Assembly: GCA_036736205.1 (NCBI GenBank)
Contig: DAINMX010000025.1
Span: 1-45,880 of the forward strand
Direction: 5' to 3'
Length of the DNA stretch: 45,880 nt
From: XYA12-FULL-58-9 sp001798605
GTDB lineage: Bacteria > Myxococcota > XYA12-FULL-58-9
Shown: piece after piece, positions 23,032 to 31,278 of the stretch
How the letters are laid out: every line of letters starts with the position of its first letter
Position numbering within the stretch: position 1 is the first letter of the stretch
Translations under genes and position numbers: made by a program
Notes under the pieces: model-generated
Seen by the model: only the letters and a program-made list of their open reading frames with translations
Told to the model about the DNA's origin: nothing
The model's database searches: none

Positions 23032-25575
23032 ATGCGTTATTCACTGCTCGCCATTGGGGTGGTGGTGTTCGTCGAACCCGCGTTTGCCGACTCTTTTGAA
23101 CAGGTCGGTCCAACACGCCAAGGTCGGGTTGAGTTCATCATCGTTGGTGCCTCCATGGTGGATAACCAAGGCCTGGACAACGGCGTCAACTGCATCTGGC
23201 CGAGTGCCACCACCACAGTGAGCGGCAATGTCCTGCCTCCACGCGCCCGATTGGTTCAGGCCACACTGTACCTAGGCGGTTCACTCATCTCCGACGATGG
23301 TGCGGACTACCCTTCCACAGACATCTTCGTCACGCCGGGATTGACTGCCGATGTCAACCTCGCCGAGGTCGAAGCAGCAGCCCGAGCCGCAGCTGACACC
23401 AGCGTAGAGTTTCAACCGCCAGGAGCGGCCACCCCGGTCACCGTCAGCGGCACAGCAGGTGGATCCTACGTATCTGTCTACTACAAGCAGGCCGGCGCGG
23501 AACGCGGCAACGTGGGGTTCTTCGTCACCCCCATTGATGTCACCGACGTCATCCTCAATCAGGGTGGCGGTGCTCTCGCTGGAACGTACACTGTCAGTGG
23601 CCTCGTCGCTGATGTCTGTCTTGGACCCGAGGTGGTCTGCGATGATCCCGTGGATCCACCAACATGTGCAGATGCTGGCGGGGCAAGTCACACCAATGGC
23701 GCAGCGTCGTTTGCTCTGCTGTTGGTGGTCGAAGACCCCGAGTTGCCGTTGCACTCAGTGGCTGTGTTTGAGGGATTGCGTGCCCTAAGTGGCGGTTCCT
23801 TCTCATTGACGATGGAGACCCAGAACGCCATTTCGAACCCAGCCGCAGGGGCGATAGCCCTCTACGTCCTCGAGGGGGACCAACGCATTCCCAGCGCCAT
23901 AAGTGGCACCGCCTGTGAAGAAGAGTTTGCCCTCGTTGAGGTCATAGACGATCAGAACAATCCGGTGCAGCCGGGAATGTGCCTCGCCGACGACGACAAC
24001 CCGAACGGCAATCTCTTCAACGCAACCATCAACGTCCAACCAGCAGCGGGGGCCCCCGAGTGCGTCGATGAACCTCACCAGTGCTGCCTGGGTGATGGTC
24101 TGTGCCCAGTCACTGGCGTGGACATCGATTGGTTTGATATCTCCGATGCCCTCGTCCCCGGCGAGAAACGTGTCCGCACGACCATCGCCTCGGGCACCGA
24201 TCGCATAGCCTTGGCCCTCTTGGTGCTCGGCGTAGATGTGTTCGAGCCCGTTCTCAACGTAGACACCCAGATACGCGTGATCGAAAACGTTGACAACACT
24301 CGCTTGATCGATGAGCAACTGTACGTCCGCGTGGGAGAGAGAGTCACCTACTCCATTGCGGTCAGCAACACCGGGAATGTGGCCGCCACGGGGGCGTGGG
24401 TCGACGTCTCTGCTCCCGCCGGAACCAAAGGTCCCGTTGTGCTGCGCATCCCCCCAGGGGCTGCGGAAGAAATCGACCTTGCTGGCGGCGACAACGGCAC
24501 AGGACTCATTCGGGTCGCGGGATTCGACGTGCCGGCCGGCGAAATCGCCGAGGTGCGGCTGTCATTTTTGGTGGACTGTGTCAAACCTGCCTTTGCGCCA
24601 ACGGTCCGCACTGGGTCAAACGAAGTCAATGGGTTCTCAGTACCAGCACCAGAGGTTCTCGCGGCGGGCCCGGACCCAGACTGTTCCAGAATCGATGATC
24701 CTTTCGGGTTCACAGAGCCGCCTCGCATGTTGCGCGGCGGCGGTGGCAACAGTTGCCAAAGCACGCGAGGGGGATGGCTGGTCGCCATCGCCGTTGGACT
24801 CTCACTGCTCTCTGTGATGGGTCGCCGCGGTGGCGCAACCCTGGTGCTGCTACTCGTGCTGAGCCATGGTTGCGGTGACCAGAGAAAAAAGAAGAACAAA
24901 GATCCGGTGTCCTCCACCAGCGTGACATCCTTGGACGGATTACCGGGCGAACCCTGCGGTACGCAACTGATGGTCTGGGTGACCCGCCCAGATTCCACCG
25001 AGTACTGCATTGACCGCTTTGAGGCGAGTCTCACCGGGGGCGCACTCGGAGATGCTCACCAGGGCATCGACGATCTCGACATGACCACCAACGGTAGCAC
25101 CACAGCCGCAGCCTTGGTGAGCCTGGGAGATCCGCCCGCCGTGGGTGTGAGCTGGTACCAAGCTATCGCCGCCTGTCAACAGGCGGGCAAACGCCTTTGC
25201 ACCCTCCCAGAGTGGGAATTGGCATGTCGGGGCGATCAAGCCCTCATTTATCCATACGGCGATCAGATTGACGACGTCGCCTGCAGTGGTTTCTTTAGCT
25301 ATCCGGAGCATAAACCCTCCCCAACCGGCAATCTCAGAACTTGTGTCTCCGCGTGGGGCGCGTACGATATGTCTGGCAATGTTGAGGAGTGGATCCACAC
25401 AGCGGTCGCACGGATTCCTGGCACCGTTGAGCTCAACGACCGATCGGTCCGTGGAGGAAGTTTCAAATCAAACTCCAATGCACTCGCCTGTATTGGGGAT
25501 GAGTTCCATGAGCCGCCCGGCGGCTCTGATATCGACCGTGGTTTCCGTTGCTGTTCGGACGGCCCTGTGAATTAG
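23032..25575 (+). CDS. Surface protein with internal sorting-like segment fused to an FGE-domain lipoprotein
   Basis: An 847-residue open frame that reads as two proteins joined. Residues 1-595: signal peptide (ending near FADS), a beta-rich secreted region, a DUF11-like repeat domain (RVGERVTYSIAVSNTGNVAATGAW), and a tail GGGGNSCQS, a hydrophobic segment (GWLVAIAVGLSLLSVM) and GRRGG, like bacterial C-terminal sorting signals. Residues 596-847 begin at an internal in-frame ATG (24817), have a complete lipoprotein signal with lipobox LSHGC, a KKKNK linker, and an FGE/SUMF1 domain: GVSWYQAIAACQQAGKRLC, LPEWELACRG, YDMSGNVEEW, VRGGSF, RGFRCC. Either a true fusion, two genes lacking the first stop, or a sequence error. 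FGE enzymes make formylglycine; many such domains are not catalytic. Confidence 0.75.
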   Translation: MRYSLLAIGVVVFVEPAFADSFEQVGPTRQGRVEFIIVGASMVDNQGLDNGVNCIWPSATTTVSGNVLPPRARLVQATLYLGGSLISDDGADYPSTDIFVTPGLTADVNLAEVEAAARAAADTSVEFQPPGAATPVTVSGTAGGSYVSVYYKQAGAERGNVGFFVTPIDVTDVILNQGGGALAGTYTVSGLVADVCLGPEVVCDDPVDPPTCADAGGASHTNGAASFALLLVVEDPELPLHSVAVFEGLRALSGGSFSLTMETQNAISNPAAGAIALYVLEGDQRIPSAISGTACEEEFALVEVIDDQNNPVQPGMCLADDDNPNGNLFNATINVQPAAGAPECVDEPHQCCLGDGLCPVTGVDIDWFDISDALVPGEKRVRTTIASGTDRIALALLVLGVDVFEPVLNVDTQIRVIENVDNTRLIDEQLYVRVGERVTYSIAVSNTGNVAATGAWVDVSAPAGTKGPVVLRIPPGAAEEIDLAGGDNGTGLIRVAGFDVPAGEIAEVRLSFLVDCVKPAFAPTVRTGSNEVNGFSVPAPEVLAAGPDPDCSRIDDPFGFTEPPRMLRGGGGNSCQSTRGGWLVAIAVGLSLLSVMGRRGGATLVLLLVLSHGCGDQRKKKNKDPVSSTSVTSLDGLPGEPCGTQLMVWVTRPDSTEYCIDRFEASLTGGALGDAHQGIDDLDMTTNGSTTAAALVSLGDPPAVGVSWYQAIAACQQAGKRLCTLPEWELACRGDQALIYPYGDQIDDVACSGFFSYPEHKPSPTGNLRTCVSAWGAYDMSGNVEEWIHTAVARIPGTVELNDRSVRGGSFKSNSNALACIGDEFHEPPGGSDIDRGFRCCSDGPVN

Positions 25576-25591
25576 CCGCGAAGGACACACT

Positions 25592-26551
25592 ATGCGTTTG
25601 GATGGACGGGAAGAACAACTGGAGCTCATACGCGAGATTGCCAACAGTCTCTCAGACCCCGTGTTTCTGGTCGATAAGGCGCGCAATGTTTGGTACCACA
25701 ACCGCGCGTTCGAAGCGCTCGTCGGCATCCGCCTCAGCTCCAAGCGATACAAGGGGTCCCCCTGCAACGAGCTCCTTGGTTTGGAGATCTGCGAAAAAGA
25801 CTGCGTCATGCGCAAGGCAGTGGAGAGCCTACAGGACATTCGCCTCGCAGAGATCGCCGGCACCACCGCCAATGGCGAACGACATAACTTCCACGTCACC
25901 GCCCTCCCCGTCATCAACAGCGCCGGTTCTGCCTTTGGCGCGTTGATCTTCCTGCGCGACATCACCGCCGAAACGCAGATTCATCGCAAGTACAAGGACC
26001 TGGTGACCCGCAACGCGTCGATCTCGCTGTCGGGTGTTGTTGAGCGTGGCAATCTCATCGACATCCTGCAACTGTTGGTCTTCTTGCAGAAGACAGGTCG
26101 ACTGCGGCTGCACCATGGCGACGAGCATGGCGACCTCGTCTTCGCGGCTGGAAAGATGATCGATATAACCTACGGTGTGGCTAAAGGCGAAAAGGCGCTT
26201 GGGCGCTTGATGGCGTGGCAAGACGGCACATTCTCCTTCGAGCCATCCGAAACCACCGAGGTAGAGCAACCACTGACCAAGTCGACGGACTTTCTGTTGA
26301 TGGATGCGGTACGCGAAACGGACGAGCTCGGCGTCAGAGCCCACGATTTGCCACCGCATGGGACGAGACCCTCTGTCATGCGAATCGTCGACCGCGCTGC
26401 TGAGGAGATCGAGGACGTCGCCTGGCAGGTTTACGAGCTAGGGCTGCAGGGACAGTCGGTGGGCGAAATGCTGGACGCAATCGCCGTCACAGATACCAAG
26501 GTTTACTTCGCGCTCTTAGCTCTCAAGGACAAAGGGATTTTCGTTTGGTAG
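25592..26551 (+). CDS. PAS domain plus PATAN (DUF4388) signalling protein
   Basis: A 319-residue cytoplasmic protein. Residues 8-130 form a PAS domain (ANSLSDPVFLVDKARNVWYHNRAFEALVG; ends GALIFLRDITAE) with three Cys, Cys58, Cys67 and Cys71 (C-x8-C-x3-C, in SPCNELLGLEICEKDCVMRKA). Residues 145-240 fit DUF4388/PATAN (SLSGVVERGNLIDILQLLVFLQKTGRLRLH, GEKALGRLMAWQDGTFSFEP). The C-terminal part is helical. PATAN proteins are common in Deltaproteobacteria as signalling adaptors. The Cys cluster recalls PAS domains attached to sigma-54 activators and may bind metal or sense redox (inference). SD AAGGA; 16 bp after the FGE gene, perhaps one operon. Confidence 0.82.
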   Translation: MRLDGREEQLELIREIANSLSDPVFLVDKARNVWYHNRAFEALVGIRLSSKRYKGSPCNELLGLEICEKDCVMRKAVESLQDIRLAEIAGTTANGERHNFHVTALPVINSAGSAFGALIFLRDITAETQIHRKYKDLVTRNASISLSGVVERGNLIDILQLLVFLQKTGRLRLHHGDEHGDLVFAAGKMIDITYGVAKGEKALGRLMAWQDGTFSFEPSETTEVEQPLTKSTDFLLMDAVRETDELGVRAHDLPPHGTRPSVMRIVDRAAEEIEDVAWQVYELGLQGQSVGEMLDAIAVTDTKVYFALLALKDKGIFVW

Positions 26552-26585
26552 GCGCAACGGGTGAGCGTCGGCTTGGCGTCGCGGC

Positions 26586-27695
26586 TCACTTGCGACGCAA
26601 CAAACGCCGCGCGTTGTCGCGATAGATCTTGTTCAACACCTGCCTCTCCAAGCCAATGCCGTTGATGGACCAGCGGCCCTGGATAGGCGTCACATGCGGC
26701 ATGTTGGTGTCACGGCTCTCGAGATAGCGCCAGTGTACATCATAATAACGGGCAGCATCCTCAGGGGAATGGATTTCATCCTCGCCGGCGGATCCCAACA
26801 CCACGTTGGTTGGTGATATCTGAATATCTGTGCCCATGAGGATTCGATCCTGAAACTCATCAAAGAAGGCACGCACGGCCCCCACTTTGTGACGGCCAAT
26901 CTCGGGAAGCCTTGCTGCCAGGTCTATCCAGAGGTTTGGGTGGCGCCGCATCGACGCCGCGACCGCTTCGATGTCTTCAGGATATCCACCGAAGTGGACC
27001 GCCAAAAAATCTGTTTGTGGGTGTTTGGCGACCATGCGGTCACGCGCCGCCATCAGCTCGTCGAGACTCGGATATGGCTCGCCGTAGAAACTCCAGCTGG
27101 GATGGGCGTGAAGCTCTTCCCACCTCTCATTGTCAGGGGTAGGAGGCTGAAAAAAGGCGAGCGGATCGCCGGTGTGAATCGCGACGGGCATTCCCAACTC
27201 CCCGGCCGTCTTCCAGATCGGGTCGAGCCTCGCATCGTCCACAGCGAGAAGACGACCCTCACCAGTCTGCACGCCGAGGCCGAGCGACTTAAACACCTTC
27301 AGCCCACGCGCGCCTGCGGCATGAGCCCGGCGCAAATCCTTGGCCGCAAGCTCGCCAAAATCCGGCTCGTCCACCAGGCGCCAATCAATCCCCGCAAACA
27401 CGAGAATCTCGACGTTTGGATAACGCTCGGAGACAGCTGCGGCCTCCTGCAGGTGGGCGAGCAATCGCGGGCCGTAGGGCCTGCCGACGAGATTCACTGC
27501 GACATCAATACCCGAGCGGGAGAATATCTCCGCGGCGGTGGCACCTGCCCCCAAAGCGATGTGGGTATGCGCATCGATCACGTGCCTGGCTTCCCCTTCA
27601 GCGAAAGGCGCACCGCACCGACAACCGGCAGGCGCGGCAAATCCGGAGAGTAGCCAAACAGCCCAAAGAAGGGATTGGCGCCGAAATGTCTTCAT
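26586..27695 (-). CDS. Amidohydrolase-family lipoprotein (metal-dependent TIM barrel)
   Basis: A 369-residue exported protein with a lipobox-like PAGC (about Cys25). The amidohydrolase_2 pattern is present: HVIDAHTHIALG (first metal site), ARGLKVFKSLGLGV (Lys strand), MPVAIHTGDP (His), FLAVHFGGYPEDIE (His), and RILMGTDIQ (Asp). These enzymes hydrolyse or decarboxylate small organic acids or lactones. Its start overlaps the hemN stop in ATGA (27692-27695), so it is the last gene of the hemE-hemN operon. Why an exported amidohydrolase belongs with heme synthesis is not clear. Confidence 0.8.
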   Translation of the reverse strand: MKTFRRQSLLWAVWLLSGFAAPAGCRCGAPFAEGEARHVIDAHTHIALGAGATAAEIFSRSGIDVAVNLVGRPYGPRLLAHLQEAAAVSERYPNVEILVFAGIDWRLVDEPDFGELAAKDLRRAHAAGARGLKVFKSLGLGVQTGEGRLLAVDDARLDPIWKTAGELGMPVAIHTGDPLAFFQPPTPDNERWEELHAHPSWSFYGEPYPSLDELMAARDRMVAKHPQTDFLAVHFGGYPEDIEAVAASMRRHPNLWIDLAARLPEIGRHKVGAVRAFFDEFQDRILMGTDIQISPTNVVLGSAGEDEIHSPEDAARYYDVHWRYLESRDTNMPHVTPIQGRWSINGIGLERQVLNKIYRDNARRLLRRK

Positions 27696-29080
27696 ACGGT
27701 GCGGGAAAATCGCGGTTTGTCCGCGACACCAGAATCCTTGCCGAGGTAGGCGTCAAAGAGCATCGCCACATTGCGAACAAAGACTCGACCCCGTTCGGTG
27801 ACCTCGAGCCCCTCTGGACGACGGTTGACCAACCCATCTGCGACAAACCCATCGAGCTCCGCGAGTGGCCCCGCAAAGTACTCAGCAAACTCGATGGAGA
27901 AGGCTTCCTCAACTGCAGAATAGTCGACGCGCAGATTGCACATGATCTCGTTGATCACCTGGCGGCGCAGCAAATCGTCCTCTGAGAGCCTGCGCCCGCG
28001 TTCTGCGGCCAACACCCCCGCCTCTATCTTTTCTTGGTAGGTGGACAGTCGCTTGGCATTTTGCACGTACGCGCCACCCATGTCGGAGATTGCAGTGACG
28101 CCGAGCCCCAACACATGCGTGGGTGCCAACACCGTGTAACCCTGAAAATTGCGATTGAGCCTGCGGTCTCGCCACGCTTGGGCCAGCTCATCGCCTTGCT
28201 TCGCGAAGTGGTCCATGCCAATCGCCTGGTAACCGGCATCGAGCAGTGCGACCCGAGCTGCGTTGAACATCTCCCAGCGAGCATCGCCACCAGGGATCCC
28301 ATGTTGTTCGAGCTTGCGCTGCTGTGGTTTGAGCCATGGAACATGGGCATACCCGAATACCGCCACCCGATCGGCACCGAGTTCGAACACTCGCTTGGCG
28401 GAATGGGCCAGATGGGCAGGTGTCTGACCTGGCAGGCCATACATGAGATCGATATTGATGCTGGAGAAACCCAACTCACGCGCTACATTGAAAATCTCTG
28501 TCGACTTAGAATCTGGCTGGTTGCGTTCAACAAGCGCCTGGACATCGTCACCGAAGTCCTGGACCCCCATCGACAGCCGCCGAAATCCAACGTCCACTGC
28601 GGCGGCCAGATGCTCCCGGGTGGTCACCATCGGATCAATCTCAATGCCTGCCTCGACGCCGTCTGCGGGAGGGAAGGCGTCCCAGATCACACCGACGAGG
28701 TCTGAAAGCTCAGTTGGAAGCAAGTAGGTCGGCGTGCCACCACCGAAATGCAACTGAATCGTCTTCTTGGGCCCGGTAAGACCTCGGACCAACTCGATTT
28801 CTCGTTTGAGAGCTGTGAGGTATCGCGGGACCCTATCGCGTTTCTTTGAGGCGACCATGTTGCAGCCACAGAAGGTGCACATTTGCTCGCAAAATGGGAT
28901 GTGAACGTAGATGGAGATCGCTCGCGGATCGGTACGAGCAGCTTCGATGGCGGCGGCAGCGTCTTCGGCTGTGAAGTCCGTCCACTCTGGTGCCGTTGGG
29001 TAACTCGTGTACCGAGGCCCGGGCCGATCGTACTTGGCAATCAGCTCGCGGGGAATTTCATGCTCGTTGATCTCACTCAT
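27692..29080 (-). CDS. hemN: Oxygen-independent coproporphyrinogen III oxidase HemN
   Basis: A 462-residue radical-SAM enzyme. The start KYDRPGPRYTSYPTAPEW is typical of HemN; the 4Fe-4S motif is C-x3-C-x2-C with the extra Cys (FCEQMCTFCGC, Cys64, 68, 71, 73). LHFGGGTPTYL and GLGVTAISDMGGAYVQN are further HemN signatures. It converts coproporphyrinogen III to protoporphyrinogen IX without oxygen, fitting anaerobic or microaerobic life. It is coupled to hemE upstream (ATGA at 29077-29080) and to the amidohydrolase downstream. Its place beside at least 65 encoded heme sites makes physiological sense. Confidence 0.93.
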   Translation of the reverse strand: MSEINEHEIPRELIAKYDRPGPRYTSYPTAPEWTDFTAEDAAAAIEAARTDPRAISIYVHIPFCEQMCTFCGCNMVASKKRDRVPRYLTALKREIELVRGLTGPKKTIQLHFGGGTPTYLLPTELSDLVGVIWDAFPPADGVEAGIEIDPMVTTREHLAAAVDVGFRRLSMGVQDFGDDVQALVERNQPDSKSTEIFNVARELGFSSINIDLMYGLPGQTPAHLAHSAKRVFELGADRVAVFGYAHVPWLKPQQRKLEQHGIPGGDARWEMFNAARVALLDAGYQAIGMDHFAKQGDELAQAWRDRRLNRNFQGYTVLAPTHVLGLGVTAISDMGGAYVQNAKRLSTYQEKIEAGVLAAERGRRLSEDDLLRRQVINEIMCNLRVDYSAVEEAFSIEFAEYFAGPLAELDGFVADGLVNRRPEGLEVTERGRVFVRNVAMLFDAYLGKDSGVADKPRFSRTV

Positions 29081-30114
29081 GGACGCCTTCCGTGGGCGTG
29101 CACAACCTCAACCAGGTGCCTTGCATGCGCCGGTGGTGTGGCAGGCAACACCCCATGGCCGAGGTTGAAGACAAAACCATTCATCCCATCCGCTTCCCCT
29201 AGAATTCTGATCACCTCCGACTCAATCGTTTGTTCGTCTGTCAACAGCACCGCGGGATCGAGGTTTCCCATCAGCGCAACCCGATCTCCCACAATCCGCC
29301 GGGCGTTGGCAACACTGACAGTCCAGTCAAGTCCGAGCACATCTGCGCCAAGATCAGCGGCAAGGTCGAGATGGGCACCGATGCGGCGGGCAAAGTAGAT
29401 AATCGGTACCCCAAGGGGTTTGAGCTGTTCAATGACGTCTCGGGCATAGCGAAACGCAAACTCAATCAGGTGCTCTTCTGCCAGATCACCGGCCGTGGTG
29501 TCAAACAGTTGAATGGCATCACACCCGGCCTTGACCTGGGCTGCAGCGTGGGCTGCCACTGCATCCGCCACCCGCGCCAACATTGCGTGCGCGCGATCTG
29601 GCGTCGCCGACAACATCCCTTTGAGACGCAGCCACAGAGGTGTCGGTGCCCCTTCGACCATGTAGCCCGACAGGGTCAGAGGCGCACCCACAAAGCCAAT
29701 CAGTGATTTGTCAGTGGGGAGCGCACTCCGTGTTCTACGGATGGCCTCGAGGACGAAGCCCAGATCTCGCTCAGGATCGATGGTCTTCAGAGAACGTACA
29801 GCCGCGTCGCTTTGCACTGCCGGCTCAATACGTGGCCCCGGTGAGAACTCGAGGTTGAGCCCCATCGCCGCAGCCGGAAGCATGATGTCGGAAAAGATAA
29901 TAGCGGCATCAACGCCGAGATACTCAACCGCTTCGAGTGTCGCCTGCGACGCCAAGGCCGGATCTTGGCAGATTGTGAGAAAGTCGCCTTTGTCACGCAG
30001 CCGCTGATACTCGGGCATGTAACGCCCAGCCTGACGCATCAACCATACCGGCACGCTGTCGACTGGCACCCCCCGGCATGCCTTGGCAAATAGCGTCTCA
30101 CTCATTGGCGACAT
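29077..30114 (-). CDS. hemE: Uroporphyrinogen decarboxylase HemE
   Basis: A 345-residue HemE: VPVWLMRQAGRYMPEYQ (conserved substrate-binding Arg), AAIIFSDIMLPAAAMG (Asp), GFVGAPLTLSGYMVEG, LFDTTAGDL, and LGLDWTVSVANARR. It forms coproporphyrinogen III from uroporphyrinogen III. ATG 30114 has GGGGAG 5 nt before it. First gene of a tightly coupled operon with hemN and the amidohydrolase. A possible sigma-54 element lies 73-89 nt upstream (30187-30203). Confidence 0.95.
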   Translation of the reverse strand: MSPMSETLFAKACRGVPVDSVPVWLMRQAGRYMPEYQRLRDKGDFLTICQDPALASQATLEAVEYLGVDAAIIFSDIMLPAAAMGLNLEFSPGPRIEPAVQSDAAVRSLKTIDPERDLGFVLEAIRRTRSALPTDKSLIGFVGAPLTLSGYMVEGAPTPLWLRLKGMLSATPDRAHAMLARVADAVAAHAAAQVKAGCDAIQLFDTTAGDLAEEHLIEFAFRYARDVIEQLKPLGVPIIYFARRIGAHLDLAADLGADVLGLDWTVSVANARRIVGDRVALMGNLDPAVLLTDEQTIESEVIRILGEADGMNGFVFNLGHGVLPATPPAHARHLVEVVHAHGRRP

Positions 30115-30186
30115 TTGTACTCCCCGCCTGCCAGACTGGCAACGCCTTCGGACGACTCGCCTCTGGTTACTGTCGATTGCTTTCTA

Positions 30187-30203
30187 CGCGAAGGCAATGC
30201 CTG
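30187..30203 (-). promoter_or_regulatory. Tentative sigma-54 promoter of the hemE operon
   Basis: On the minus strand CAGGCATTGCCTTCGCG has GG-N10-GC spacing and matches the -24 box well (GGCA), but the -12 box reads TTCGC instead of TTGC. Predicted transcription start is near 30176, about 60 nt before hemE, the same leader length as at the better sites. GG-N10-GC occurs by chance in GC-rich DNA, so this is weak. Confidence 0.3.
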
Positions 30204-30210
30204 CAATGAA

Positions 30211-31278
30211 TCATCGGGTCGAGTGGCAGGTCCGACACATGGGGTTCTCGCCCACGTCATCTCGCTCGTGCGTAGTTCCCCAACCCGGTGGGTGGGGACT
30301 GCCACCGATGCCCCCGCTCTTGTGGCACTCGACGCAATTGGAAGCCGCGCCCTGGTCGTGACACGCGACGCACGTCTCAATGCGTACTCGCGCTTCATCA
30401 CCGTGGAACGCTTGGCCTCCCCGGTTCGCATAGCCCGGCGGGTGGGGCACTCGACCGTTGGTGGCACCCGCTGTGAGGCCCGATTGGGTGTGACATGACA
30501 CGCAGAATCCGCTGTCTTGGTGGCAGCGCAGGCAGGTGTCGCCATCGGCCCGTGCTTCAATCGCGTGGGCGGAGATCCAATCCCCACGGTGCAAGAGCTC
30601 ACGCTCCACAGCTTCGGGGTAAATCTTCACGCTCGCCGCGGGGGCCGCGCGGGAGTGGCACTCGCTACACGTGCTTTGGGTGTGGCATTGCTGACAACTG
30701 TCTGCCTGGACGCGCGCCTGCATACCATGACGCGCCATCCAATCGCCGCTGTGGTCGAACTCCGCCACCGCAGCAAGAGGCAGGCGCTGCATGCTCGGGT
30801 GACAGTCCAAGCAACGTGCCTGAGCATAGTCCTGGTTGTGATTGTGGCAGGTGAGACACTTCGCCATGCTGGGCTTCGCCACCGGAAGCTCAGTGGAGTC
30901 CTGGATGCCATCATGGCACGTGACGCACCCGGTCTCCTTGGTGCGCTCCATGTGGGTCTGGTGGGAGAAGCCGAGCTCAGAAACATGCGCTTGCCGAGTG
31001 CCGCGAGTTCTTGCTGCTGTATGACATTGTTTGCAGTTGTCGTCCTTGTCGTGACATTCCAGGCAGACTTCTTCGGTTGGCGTGAAGCTCTTGGATGTAT
31101 CTACCGCAGCCTCAATGCCAGCATGGCACTTGTCGCACTCCACATCGTTCTCGTGATGCACGGCGTGACTGAAAATCAACTGGTCCAACTCGGGCAAACC
31201 GGGCCGACCAGCCATCCACCATGCGCACGCGGCCATTGTCGACAGGAACAACGGACTGAGCCATCGAAGGATCTTCAT
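30211..31278 (-). CDS. Periplasmic 13-heme c-type cytochrome of an outer-membrane conduit
   Basis: A 355-residue exported cytochrome with 13 CXXCH motifs (first VECDKCH, last PMCRTCH) and many spaced His for bis-His ligation. The signal peptide may carry a lipobox (MAAC). ATG 31278 follows SD GGGAGGTGGGGCC and overlaps the porin stop in ATGA (31275-31278). Its place after a beta-barrel and an outer cytochrome matches porin-cytochrome conduits (Geobacter OmbB-OmaB-OmcB, Shewanella MtrCAB), in which a periplasmic cytochrome is inserted in the barrel. Known partners have 8-10 hemes, so 13 would be large. Named by context. Confidence 0.85.
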   Translation of the reverse strand: MKILRWLSPLFLSTMAACAWWMAGRPGLPELDQLIFSHAVHHENDVECDKCHAGIEAAVDTSKSFTPTEEVCLECHDKDDNCKQCHTAARTRGTRQAHVSELGFSHQTHMERTKETGCVTCHDGIQDSTELPVAKPSMAKCLTCHNHNQDYAQARCLDCHPSMQRLPLAAVAEFDHSGDWMARHGMQARVQADSCQQCHTQSTCSECHSRAAPAASVKIYPEAVERELLHRGDWISAHAIEARADGDTCLRCHQDSGFCVSCHTQSGLTAGATNGRVPHPPGYANRGGQAFHGDEARVRIETCVACHDQGAASNCVECHKSGGIGGSPHPPGWGTTHERDDVGENPMCRTCHSTR

